Positions 9,136-16,712 of a stretch of DNA of 64,000 bases are shown in pieces. The first letter of the stretch is position 1. Each line of letters starts with the position of its first letter. The notes under the pieces were generated by a model. It had not been told where the DNA came from and did not search any database. It saw only the letters and a list, made by a program, of their open reading frames with translations. Origin of the DNA: Candidatus Gastranaerophilales bacterium HUM_1. GTDB taxonomy: Bacteria; Cyanobacteriota; Vampirovibrionia; Gastranaerophilales; Gastranaerophilaceae. Position numbers and translations under genes: made by a program. Location of the stretch: NCBI GenBank assembly GCA_002103105.1, contig DAAY01000007.1, forward strand, positions 1 through 64,000, read 5' to 3'.

Positions 9136-9372
9136 TTAGATTGCACTGTGGAATGTTCTTGAGATAACGTCATCTTGTTGTTCTTTTGTCAATTTGATGA
9201 AGTTAACTGCATATCCAGAGACCCTAACTGTTAATTGAGGATATTTTTCTGGATGAGCTTGAGCATCTAACAATGTTTCTCTATTAAATACGTTCACATT
9301 CAAATGGTGTCCGCCTTTTTCAACATAACCATCTAAAAGATTTATTAAATTTTCTTCTTGTTGTGTTGTCAT
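9136..9372 (-). CDS. stand-alone glycyl-radical domain of pyruvate formate-lyase
   Basis: 78 residues from ATG 9372, preceded by AAAGGAAA. The sequence is the PFL C-terminal domain: LLDGYVEKGGHHLNVNVFNR, then YPQLTVRVSGYAVNF with the radical-bearing Gly53, and LTKEQQDDVISRTFH. In ordinary PFL this region is fused to the barrel core. Here the core gene (9456-11534) stops before it, so the radical must be carried in trans, as in GrcA/YfiD spare parts that rescue oxygen-cleaved PFL. Unlike a GrcA scenario, the core lacks its own copy, so this subunit should be essential for activity. The frame is also open upstream to 9477, overlapping the core by 22 bases, so a -1 frameshift product with a linker of about 35 residues cannot be excluded. 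Confidence 0.88.
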   Translation of the reverse strand: MTTQQEENLINLLDGYVEKGGHHLNVNVFNRETLLDAQAHPEKYPQLTVRVSGYAVNFIKLTKEQQDDVISRTFHSAI

Positions 9373-9412
9373 AATTTTGTTTCCTTTTCTTTTAAATTGA
9401 GTAATTACCCAT

Positions 9413-9456
9413 TCTCGAAATCCAATATTTCGAGACTCCTTCGATTTGAAGGAATC
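9413..9456 (-). other. two stem-loops between PFL core and glycyl-radical gene
   Basis: Minus strand: GATTCCTTC-AAATC-GAAGGAGTC starts at the stop codon of the core gene (one G-T-type mismatch), followed by TCTCGAAAT-ATTGG-ATTTCGAGA. The second hairpin resembles the intergenic palindromes at about 51191-51211 and 56644-56664 (17 of 21 positions). It could be an inserted repeat, an mRNA processing or stoichiometry element, or a frameshift stimulator. Confidence 0.55.
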
Positions 9457-11534
9457 TAAATATTTGATTCGCAACATCCTGCATCAAGTTGAATATTCAA
9501 ATCACCCATAAAGATTTCATCTTTTCCTAATGCGTTAGGAATGATTGAGAATGTATTTGAAATACCATCTTGAGCATCGTTGAATGGAAGTTTCGCAACA
9601 GAAGCTAAAGATGCAACAGCACCGTTAGAATCTCTTCCGTGCATTGGATTTGCCCCTGGAGCTAAAGGAATACCAGCTTTTCTACCATCTGGAGTATTAC
9701 CTGTTTTCTTTCCATAAACAACGTTTGATGTAATTGTTAAAATTGACATTGTTGGAATAGAGTTTCTATATGTATAATGTTTTCTAATTTTTGACATAAA
9801 GTTTTTAACTAAATCAACTGCAATTTGGTCAACTCTATCATCATTGTTTCCGTATTTTGGATAATCTCCTTCAACTTGGTAATCAACAACAACTCCATCT
9901 TCATCACGAATAGCCTTAACTTTTGCATATTTAATTGCAGAAAGAGAATCTGCAACGACAGATAAACCTGCAATACCAGTTGCAAAATAACGTTTTACGT
10001 CTCTGTCGTGTAACGCCATTTGAGCTCTTTCATAACAATATTTGTCGTGCATATAGTGAATGATATTCAAAGTATTTACATACAAACCAGCAAGCCATTC
10101 CATCATATCGTTATATTTATCCATAACTTCATCATAATCTAGGTATTCAGAAGTTACAGGACGATATTTAGGACCCACTTGAACTTTAAGTCTTTCGTCA
10201 ATACCACCGTTGATTGCATACAACAAACATTTTGCAAGGTTTGCTCTAGCTCCAAAGAATTGCATTTCTTTACCTACAACCATTGATGATACACAACAAG
10301 CGATTGCATAATCATCACCGTGTGTAACTCTCATCATATCGTCATTTTCATATTGAATAGAAGATGTTGTGATTGAAATATGAGCACAATATTGCTTAAA
10401 GTTGTGAGGCAATCTCTTTGACCATAAAACTGTTAAGTTTGGTTCTGGAGCTGTACCCAAATTTTCTAATGTGTGCAAATAACGGAATGAGTTTTTAGTA
10501 ACCAATGTTCTTCCGTCAATTCCCATACCACCAATAGATTCAGTTACCCAAGTAGGATCACCAGAGAATAATTCATTGTATTCTGGTGTTCTTGCAAATT
10601 TCACAAGTCTTAACTTCATAATAAAATGGTCAATTAACTCTTGAGCTTCTTCTTCTGTTAATACGCCTTCTTTCAAATCTCTTTCGATATAAATATCTAA
10701 GAAAGTTGAAGTTCTACCGATACTCATCGCTGCACCATTTTGTTCTTTAATAGCGGCTAAGTATCCAAAATATAACCATTGAACAGCTTCTTTTGCATTT
10801 CTTGCAGGTTGAGAAATATCAAAACCATAAATATTACCTAATTCAATCATTTCTTTAAGAGCTTTAATTTGTTCAGAAATTTCTTCTCTTAATTGAATTC
10901 TATCAGGAGTCATTTCGCCTTCAAGAGATTTGAATTGTTCTTTTTTATCTTCAATAAGTCTGTTGATACCATACAAAGCAATACGTCTGTAATCACCGAT
11001 AATTCTTCCTCTTCCGTAAGCATCAGGAAGTCCAGTAATAATTGCAGAGTGTCTAGCAGCTTTCATTTCTGGAGTATAAGCATCGAAAACACCTTGGTTA
11101 TGAGTTTTTCTGTATTTTGTAAATACTTCAGAAACTTCAGAATCCACTTCATATCCATAAGATTTACAAGCTGACTCTGCCATTCTAATACCACCAAATG
11201 GTTGCATTGAACGTTTTAGCGGAGCATCCGTTTGCAAACCTACAATTGTTTCTAAATTTTTATCAATATATCCTGCTCCGTGTGAAGTGATTGTAGATAC
11301 AACTTTTGTATCCATGTCAAGAACTCCACCATTATCACGTTCTTTTTTCAATAAATCACAGCATTCTTGCCACAATTTTGTTGTAGCTTCTGTTGGTTTA
11401 GCTAAAAAGCTTGAATCTCCTTCATATGGAGTGTAGTTTTTTTGAATAAAATCTCTTACATTAATTTCTTGTTGCCATTTTCCTAAGATAAACTCCGTCG
11501 TTGGATAAGTTTTCTTGTCCAAAGTTGATTGCAT
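9456..11534 (-). CDS. pflB: pyruvate formate-lyase core (lacks C-terminal glycyl-radical domain)
   Basis: 692 residues; full-length PFL is about 740-760. It converts pyruvate and CoA to acetyl-CoA and formate. The catalytic Cys413-Cys414 pair is in IACCVSSM, and conserved PFL blocks are present throughout, such as DAYTPEMKAAR and NTPDGRKAGIPLAPGANP. The normal sequence continues to SNTFSIIPNALGK, then diverges into a short tail ending CCESNI and stops at TAG 9456-9458, just where the radical domain should begin. That domain is the next gene. A strong RBS (AGGAGG) precedes ATG 11534. pflA is the fourth gene of the set. Product identity is secure; the split is the novelty. Confidence 0.95.
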   Translation of the reverse strand: MQSTLDKKTYPTTEFILGKWQQEINVRDFIQKNYTPYEGDSSFLAKPTEATTKLWQECCDLLKKERDNGGVLDMDTKVVSTITSHGAGYIDKNLETIVGLQTDAPLKRSMQPFGGIRMAESACKSYGYEVDSEVSEVFTKYRKTHNQGVFDAYTPEMKAARHSAIITGLPDAYGRGRIIGDYRRIALYGINRLIEDKKEQFKSLEGEMTPDRIQLREEISEQIKALKEMIELGNIYGFDISQPARNAKEAVQWLYFGYLAAIKEQNGAAMSIGRTSTFLDIYIERDLKEGVLTEEEAQELIDHFIMKLRLVKFARTPEYNELFSGDPTWVTESIGGMGIDGRTLVTKNSFRYLHTLENLGTAPEPNLTVLWSKRLPHNFKQYCAHISITTSSIQYENDDMMRVTHGDDYAIACCVSSMVVGKEMQFFGARANLAKCLLYAINGGIDERLKVQVGPKYRPVTSEYLDYDEVMDKYNDMMEWLAGLYVNTLNIIHYMHDKYCYERAQMALHDRDVKRYFATGIAGLSVVADSLSAIKYAKVKAIRDEDGVVVDYQVEGDYPKYGNNDDRVDQIAVDLVKNFMSKIRKHYTYRNSIPTMSILTITSNVVYGKKTGNTPDGRKAGIPLAPGANPMHGRDSNGAVASLASVAKLPFNDAQDGISNTFSIIPNALGKDEIFMGDLNIQLDAGCCESNI

Positions 11535-11696
11535 TTTGTTTTCCTCCTAATTGTTATAAATAGCTTTGATAAATATTTGTCTAAAAACACATAAACCTAT
11601 CATGGGTAATATACTACATGTTTAGTTAAAATAAAAGTTTTTGATTAAAAACTTATACATTCGTTACGTAATTTATTTTGAATATAATGTTTAACG

Positions 11697-11705
11697 TGAT
11701 ATAAT
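11697..11705 (+). promoter_or_regulatory. extended -10 promoter, predicted leaderless start
   Basis: TG-A-TATAAT followed by exactly six bases (TGAGTT) and then ATG 11712. There is no room or sequence for a Shine-Dalgarno. Confidence 0.65.
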
Positions 11706-11711
11706 TGAGTT

Positions 11712-12536
11712 ATGAGAAATTGGCGGATAGTTATTGGTTATGTATGTTTGGTTTTAATTGCAATAAGTATGCTATATCCGTTTTTTGCAATGATTAATCT
11801 ATCACTTGTTCCTAATGGAGAAATTTTTAACCAAGGAGGAAAGCTTATTTATTCTCCTATAACCATCGATAACTATATCAGTGTTTTCAATAAAATTCCA
11901 TTATGGAAATATTTTATAAATAGCCTTTTTGTAGCAATTGTAACAACTCTTGGACAAGTTATAATCTCAGCCCTTGCAGGATATGCATTTGCAAGAATGA
12001 CTTTCAAATGGAGGGATGGATTGTTTTTACTTGTCTTAATTACAATGCTCGTACCTCCTCAAGTTAATATTATCCCATTATTTTTCTTAATGCGACAATT
12101 TCATTGGATAAATACATACCAAGCACTGATTTTGCCAGGACTATTCGGAGGTTTTGGGATATTTATGATGCGACAATATTTTTTAGGACTTCCAAAGGAT
12201 TTGGAAGAATCTGCAAAAATTGATGGCTGTAATATTTTTTCAACCTTTTTTAAAATAGCATTACCTCTTGCAATTCCAGCAATAGCAACTCTTTCAATTT
12301 TTACATTTGTCACAACATGGAATAGCTTTATGTGGCCTTTGATTGTAACAAATACTGAATCTATGAGAACACTACCCGTAGGTTTAGCAATTTTCAAAGG
12401 AAGTTTTAGAGAAATTACCCTATGGGGAGATTTGTTAGCCTGTTCAGTAATTTGCACAATTCCTGTAATTGGAGTATTCCTTTGGGGTAAAAAATATTTT
12501 ATAAATGATATATTGCAAGGTGGAGTTAAAGAATAA
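11712..12536 (+). CDS. ABC transporter permease, carbohydrate type (MalG/UgpE-like)
   Basis: 274 residues with six predicted membrane helices. Near residue 160-180 it has the EAA loop ('DLEESAKIDGCNIFSTFFKI') that docks on the ATPase, plus the family C-terminus WGKKYFINDILQGGVKE. It belongs to the MalG/UgpE/LacG permease group that imports sugars or glycerol phosphate. No partner permease, solute-binding protein or ATPase gene lies next to it, which is unusual; the partners must be elsewhere or it is an orphan. The start is supported by the -10 box placed six bases upstream. The next gene follows after 11 bases and is probably co-transcribed. Confidence 0.9.
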   Translation: MRNWRIVIGYVCLVLIAISMLYPFFAMINLSLVPNGEIFNQGGKLIYSPITIDNYISVFNKIPLWKYFINSLFVAIVTTLGQVIISALAGYAFARMTFKWRDGLFLLVLITMLVPPQVNIIPLFFLMRQFHWINTYQALILPGLFGGFGIFMMRQYFLGLPKDLEESAKIDGCNIFSTFFKIALPLAIPAIATLSIFTFVTTWNSFMWPLIVTNTESMRTLPVGLAIFKGSFREITLWGDLLACSVICTIPVIGVFLWGKKYFINDILQGGVKE

Positions 12537-12547
12537 AGGAATTTATA

Positions 12548-13021
12548 ATGACAATTCTTATTATAACAATTGCGGTGATGGCCTTAATTATTTTTGCGGT
12601 CTATGGAAAACCAAGTTCTAAACCTTCTAATCAATTAAAATTTGAAGATATAAAAATTGATAAAGAGAAACAATGCGTTATGATAGGTGCTTCTTTTTAT
12701 AAGTTTTCAGATATTGAAAAGGTATATGTTTGGCAACGAGGAAGACAAGCGAATATTTTAAATTCAGTAGAACGTCCTTCTCTTTTTAATCTTTTTACTC
12801 CAGAAGAGAGAAGATTTTATTATTTAGCTGAGATTAGTTTTTATTTAAAAAACGGAGAATGCATAAAAAAAGAACTCCATACTAAAGGAGATGTCTATGA
12901 ACTCTTACTCCATCTAAACCCATATGTAGAATTAGATGACTCTCCAGAAACATTCAAACCTACATTCATGGATAGCCCTTTAGCAATATTAGTAAGATAT
13001 TTATTATGGGGATGGTATTAA
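12548..13021 (+). CDS. membrane-anchored protein of unknown function
   Basis: 157 residues. The N-terminus (TILIITIAVMALIIFAVYG) is a clear membrane anchor or uncleaved signal. The rest is a small mixed alpha/beta domain with YKFSDIEKVYVWQRGRQ and a C-terminus near a second weak hydrophobic patch (PLAILVRYLLWGWY). The RBS AAAGGA sits upstream, and the gene directly follows the ABC permease. It ends one base before the stop codon of the convergent GNAT gene. I do not recognise the family; a PH-like fold is possible but unproven. Confidence 0.65.
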   Translation: MTILIITIAVMALIIFAVYGKPSSKPSNQLKFEDIKIDKEKQCVMIGASFYKFSDIEKVYVWQRGRQANILNSVERPSLFNLFTPEERRFYYLAEISFYLKNGECIKKELHTKGDVYELLLHLNPYVELDDSPETFKPTFMDSPLAILVRYLLWGWY

Positions 13022-13022
13022 T

Positions 13023-13754
13023 CTAAAAAATCCAAGCATCACTAATTTTTTGAGCAACTTTTGAGTACCAACGAGGTTGTTCAGGTTTTAGGGGAAGAGT
13101 TAAAAAATCAACATATTTAGGATAATCTTCTCTATCTAAAGCAATAAAATTCGACACCTTGCACTGAGCGGGGTCCTTTTTTATCAAATTTACAAATCCG
13201 AGTTTTTTATAAAACCCCAAAGCCCCTTTTTCGCCAACTAAAAATACATCCGTAAAACTTGAATTATCTTTATTAGCTTCAATTGTTTTTTGCATCATCT
13301 TTTTGCCTAGTTTAGCACCTCGGAATGTTTTATTTACAGCGATTGAATCCACATAAAGAATATAATCTTTTGAGCCGTCAACTAAATCATACCCATAAGA
13401 TAAGCAAGCTCCTTGAATTTTATTTCTTTTATCTTTCGCAAGAAGCAACGTCATATTACCATCATCATTTTTAATAATGTGTCTTAAATAAGAAACAAAG
13501 TTTTCAATCATTTGATTTTTTATTCTTTTAGGAACTGTATTATACATAATCCAAGAAGGATCGTCTGTACAAGTTGAAAAATTAGCACAATAAAACTTCG
13601 ACAATTTCTCTAAAAATTTCGGATTTGCCAAATCTGCTTTTCTCACTTCTCGAAGATTTAATTTCCCATATTTTGTCCTAATCACAGTAGGATTAATAGG
13701 ATTTAATTTAGAAGTAAATTGAGGAGCATAAAAATTATTGTTCTGAATATTCAT
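13023..13754 (-). CDS. GNAT family N-acetyltransferase
   Basis: 243 residues. GNAT motif A is visible as VDSIAVNKTFRGAKLGKKMM (about 145-165), with the acetyl-CoA pyrophosphate loop R-G-x-K-L-G-K, followed by DVFLVGEKGALGFYKKLGF, the usual C-terminal strand and helix. The substrate cannot be read from the sequence. The first 20 residues (MNIQNNNFYAPQFTSKLNP) precede the fold and resemble N-terminal peptides on unrelated proteins at 44465 and 59974. It is convergent with the 12548 gene and lies downstream of aroA on the same strand (37-base gap). Confidence 0.8.
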   Translation of the reverse strand: MNIQNNNFYAPQFTSKLNPINPTVIRTKYGKLNLREVRKADLANPKFLEKLSKFYCANFSTCTDDPSWIMYNTVPKRIKNQMIENFVSYLRHIIKNDDGNMTLLLAKDKRNKIQGACLSYGYDLVDGSKDYILYVDSIAVNKTFRGAKLGKKMMQKTIEANKDNSSFTDVFLVGEKGALGFYKKLGFVNLIKKDPAQCKVSNFIALDREDYPKYVDFLTLPLKPEQPRWYSKVAQKISDAWIF

Positions 13755-13791
13755 AACAATAACAAAACCTCTAAAAATAAAACTTGCTAAA

Positions 13792-15069
13792 TTATTTTTT
13801 TAAACTTGCAAACATTTTTTCAAATTCAGGGAAAGAAATATTCACCCATTCAAATCCGTTTATTTTTATTTCTTGTTCAGTAATTAAACCCGCAACAAAC
13901 AAACTCATTGCAAGCCTATGATCATGATACGTTTCAACGTCACATTCACCTTTTAGAGATATTTTACCAGAAATAATCATACCGTCTGGAGTTTCTTCAA
14001 TTTCAGCCCCAAGCTTTCTTAGTTCTGTTACAACAGCTGAAATTCTGTCTGACTCTTTATTTCTTAAATCTTGAGCATCAGAAATTACAGTCTGACCATC
14101 TGCTTGAGTTGCCAAAACAGCAATTACAGGAATTTCATCAATTAGTCTTGGAATTATTTCTCCAGAAATTTTACAAGCTTTTAAGTTTGGAGAATACTTA
14201 ACTAAAATATCTCCAACTCTTTCACCACAAGTAATTCGTTCAGAAAGAAGCTCTATATTCCCACCCATAGATTTTACAACATCTATAATTCCAGTTCTAG
14301 TTGGATTTAAACCGACATTTTTCAAAATTATTTCAGAATTTGGCACAATTAAACCTGCACAAATAAAATATGCAGCAGAAGAAATATCTCCAGGAATTTC
14401 AATATCAATCGGCTCAAGTTCAGATTTTTCAATAGAAACTGTTGTTTTTTCAACTGATAAATTCGCACCCATAGCTTTTAACATAATTTCTGTATGATTT
14501 CTTGAAGTATAAGGCTCAGTAACTGTTGTAATTCCATTTGCATTAAGCCCTGCCAGAAGAATACAAGATTTAACTTGAGCAGATGCAATCGGAGAATTAT
14601 AATTTATCGCTTTTAATTCTTTCCCAGAAATTATTAGAGGAGCTTTAAAATTATTTGATTGAATATCCCCGCCCATTTGTTCTAGTGGAGCTATAACTCT
14701 TTTCATTGGTCTTTTAGAAAGGCTGTCATCTCCTATCAGAGTTGAATTAAACTTTTGACCAGCTAAAACGCCAGCCATAAGCCTCATTGTCGTTCCAGAA
14801 TTTCCACAATCTAGAGGGCTATTTGAAGATTGTAATAATCCAGAAGAATTCACAACAACAGTTGTCCCTTCTTCCTCAAATTGAACCCCTAATTGTTTGA
14901 AAATATTCAAAGTGGAATGAGGATCTTGCCCATTGGAAAAATTTTTTATAATAGATTTACCTTTGGCTAAGGCAGAAAAAATTATTGCTCTATGCGAAAT
15001 TGATTTATCAGCAGGAATTGTTACCTCACCTGACAACATTTTAAAATCTTTTTTAGTTACTATATCCAT
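13792..15069 (-). CDS. aroA: 3-phosphoshikimate 1-carboxyvinyltransferase (EPSP synthase)
   Basis: 425 residues, full length. It transfers the enolpyruvyl group of PEP to shikimate-3-phosphate in aromatic amino acid synthesis. Signatures: IPADKSISHRAIIFSALA at 17-34, LDCGNSGTTMRLMAGVLAG near 88-106 and LRNKESDRISA near 340, plus the two-domain inverse barrel pattern. No other shikimate genes are adjacent. The start ATG 15069 has no Shine-Dalgarno; an extended -10 (TGTTAAAAT) ends seven bases before it, suggesting a leaderless message. Confidence 0.96.
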   Translation of the reverse strand: MDIVTKKDFKMLSGEVTIPADKSISHRAIIFSALAKGKSIIKNFSNGQDPHSTLNIFKQLGVQFEEEGTTVVVNSSGLLQSSNSPLDCGNSGTTMRLMAGVLAGQKFNSTLIGDDSLSKRPMKRVIAPLEQMGGDIQSNNFKAPLIISGKELKAINYNSPIASAQVKSCILLAGLNANGITTVTEPYTSRNHTEIMLKAMGANLSVEKTTVSIEKSELEPIDIEIPGDISSAAYFICAGLIVPNSEIILKNVGLNPTRTGIIDVVKSMGGNIELLSERITCGERVGDILVKYSPNLKACKISGEIIPRLIDEIPVIAVLATQADGQTVISDAQDLRNKESDRISAVVTELRKLGAEIEETPDGMIISGKISLKGECDVETYHDHRLAMSLFVAGLITEQEIKINGFEWVNISFPEFEKMFASLKK

Positions 15070-15076
15070 ACACTCG

Positions 15077-15085
15077 ATTTTAACA
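15077..15085 (-). promoter_or_regulatory. extended -10 of aroA, predicted leaderless start
   Basis: Minus strand TG-T-TAAAAT, then seven bases (CGAGTGT) and ATG 15069. Confidence 0.5.
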
Positions 15086-15127
15086 TAAAATCATCTGTTT
15101 ATATCATTTATTCATCGGGAATATTTA

Positions 15128-15136
15128 TGCTATTCT
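15128..15136 (+). promoter_or_regulatory. extended -10 promoter, predicted leaderless start
   Basis: TG-C-TATTCT, six bases (GTAAAT), then ATG 15143. It is the first gene of the Ycf46 operon. Confidence 0.55.
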
Positions 15137-15142
15137 GTAAAT

Positions 15143-16090
15143 ATGTATTACAGAAGCAGATTTAGTTTTACGGGATTTTTAATAGCAAGCATATTTGCAG
15201 CTTTTTATTATCATCCTAAAATGATTGTGCCAATGCTAATAACAATGGCATTACTTGCACTGCCTGGATATATAATTTACACAATTATCAGAGATAATGC
15301 TTATAAAAACAGCATTAAATACGTACATAAACGTTATGTTTTCAATCAATATACTCTTACAAACGACCATTGTACAGTTAAATATACTCCAGATGAAAAG
15401 CTTGTTGTAACTGATAACATAAACAAAAATACAAGACGAGATATTAGAACATTTACAATTTCAAAATCTCAAAATGTAAATGTGAACAAATTATGGAATA
15501 ATGTTTGTAAAGTGTTTGATGATTTTGTATGTTTAGACTCGTTAGTATGTTTCTTTAATTACGACACAACAGTTAACGTTAAAACTATCAAATTAAAAGA
15601 AGGTCCAAAATCTCCAAGAGAAGAAAATATCACAATCGACACATCTAAAAATGGTCCAAAATTTGTTGATATGAATAATGTTCGACCAGATACATTTGCA
15701 GAAGGTTCAGCAATAGCAAACAAAGGCTCTGAGCATTTTGTAAACATGGAAAATATTCAAGAAGCTCCTAAAACAATTGAACGCCAAGTTGATGCCCCAG
15801 AGTTTGTGGAAATGGGAGAAGTTCTTTCAAAAGAATCAAAACAAATTGACGTAAACAATGCAACTGCCAGTGAAATTTCAATCCTTCCAGGAATAAATAT
15901 TGTAATGGCGAAGAAAATTGTTGAATTTCGTGATACAAACGGATTATTTAAGAGCGAAGAGGATTTTTTCAAAGTTGCAAATGTAAAAGAACATTTTATA
16001 CCTAAAATAAAAGCAATGATTAAATTTGGTAATAAACCAACACCTAAAAATGACGATGATAATGACGAAGGTAGAATTATAGATTTTTAA
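15143..16090 (+). CDS. membrane protein with C-terminal ComEA-like helix-hairpin-helix
   Basis: 315 residues. Two hydrophobic helices lie at about 10-26 and 30-52, then a soluble region. The C-terminal 70 residues are ComEA-like: IDVNNATASEISILPGINIV, then KIVEFRDTNGLFKSEEDF, a helix-hairpin-helix module that binds DNA in ComEA. Between them a short motif FV-[DNE]-M-x-x-[IV] appears three times (FVDMNNV, FVNMENI, FVEMGEV), probably a linear interaction motif. The gene overlaps the next by one base (TAATG), so translation is coupled. Its position at the head of the radical SAM/Ycf46 operon suggests a membrane platform rather than DNA uptake, which is inference. Confidence 0.75.
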   Translation: MYYRSRFSFTGFLIASIFAAFYYHPKMIVPMLITMALLALPGYIIYTIIRDNAYKNSIKYVHKRYVFNQYTLTNDHCTVKYTPDEKLVVTDNINKNTRRDIRTFTISKSQNVNVNKLWNNVCKVFDDFVCLDSLVCFFNYDTTVNVKTIKLKEGPKSPREENITIDTSKNGPKFVDMNNVRPDTFAEGSAIANKGSEHFVNMENIQEAPKTIERQVDAPEFVEMGEVLSKESKQIDVNNATASEISILPGINIVMAKKIVEFRDTNGLFKSEEDFFKVANVKEHFIPKIKAMIKFGNKPTPKNDDDNDEGRIIDF

Positions 16091-16692
16091 TGGTTAATGT
16101 TTATAAAATTTTAAAAGAAACAACAGTTGAAGGGCCAGGAAATCGATTTTGCATATGGGTTCAAGGCTGTAAAAAGCATTGTCCAGAATGTTGGGCAAAA
16201 GACACGTGGAATTTTGGGTGTGGAAAAGAATATTCAATAGAAAAACTTTTTAAAATGATGGATAAATCCAAAATTGAAGGGATAACTTTTCTTGGAGGAG
16301 AACCATTTGAACAAGCAAAGGAATTATCAAAACTTTCCCAAATGGTTAAAGAAGTAGGATTATCAGTAGTTTGCTTTACGGGTTACACAATAGAAGAACT
16401 TCAAGCTAAAAAAGACATTGCAACTAATTCATTCTTAGGAAACATTGATTTACTTATTGACGGAGGTTTTGAAGTTGAAAAATATGACTTATCCAGACCT
16501 TGGATTGGCTCTTCAAATCAAAGATATTTATTTTTAACAGACAGATATTCATTAGAAGAAATTTTAAAATACAAAAACAAAATCGAAGTTAGAATCTCAC
16601 AAGACGGGAAAACTGAAATCAACGGAATGGGGGATTTTAGCAGTATAAATAAAAATTTCTGTTTACAACTAGGGAAAGATAATGTAAAATAG
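16090..16692 (+). CDS. radical SAM activase-like 4Fe-4S protein (NrdG-like)
   Basis: 200 residues. TTVEGPGNRFCIWVQGC is followed by a C27-x3-C31-x2-C34 cluster motif, and FLGGEPFEQ (near residue 73) is the SAM-binding GGE element. The size and motifs match activating proteins of glycyl-radical enzymes such as NrdG. However, no glycyl-radical partner is in this operon, and the setting (HhH protein, Ycf46-like ATPase, duplicated-domain protein, DUF2997-like protein) suggests a different client. The start codon overlaps the stop of the upstream gene. Confident as radical SAM; less so for the substrate. Confidence 0.85.
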   Translation: MVNVYKILKETTVEGPGNRFCIWVQGCKKHCPECWAKDTWNFGCGKEYSIEKLFKMMDKSKIEGITFLGGEPFEQAKELSKLSQMVKEVGLSVVCFTGYTIEELQAKKDIATNSFLGNIDLLIDGGFEVEKYDLSRPWIGSSNQRYLFLTDRYSLEEILKYKNKIEVRISQDGKTEINGMGDFSSINKNFCLQLGKDNVK

Positions 16693-16712
16693 TATCAAAA
16701 GAGGGCTTTTTA

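Noticed and set aside
9136..9477. Longer 113-residue start for the glycyl-radical domain (overlapping the PFL core)
   Set aside because: Start at 9372 has a good ribosome binding site and matches the domain boundary; the extra N-terminal residues translate the hairpin spacer. Kept only as a frameshift possibility.
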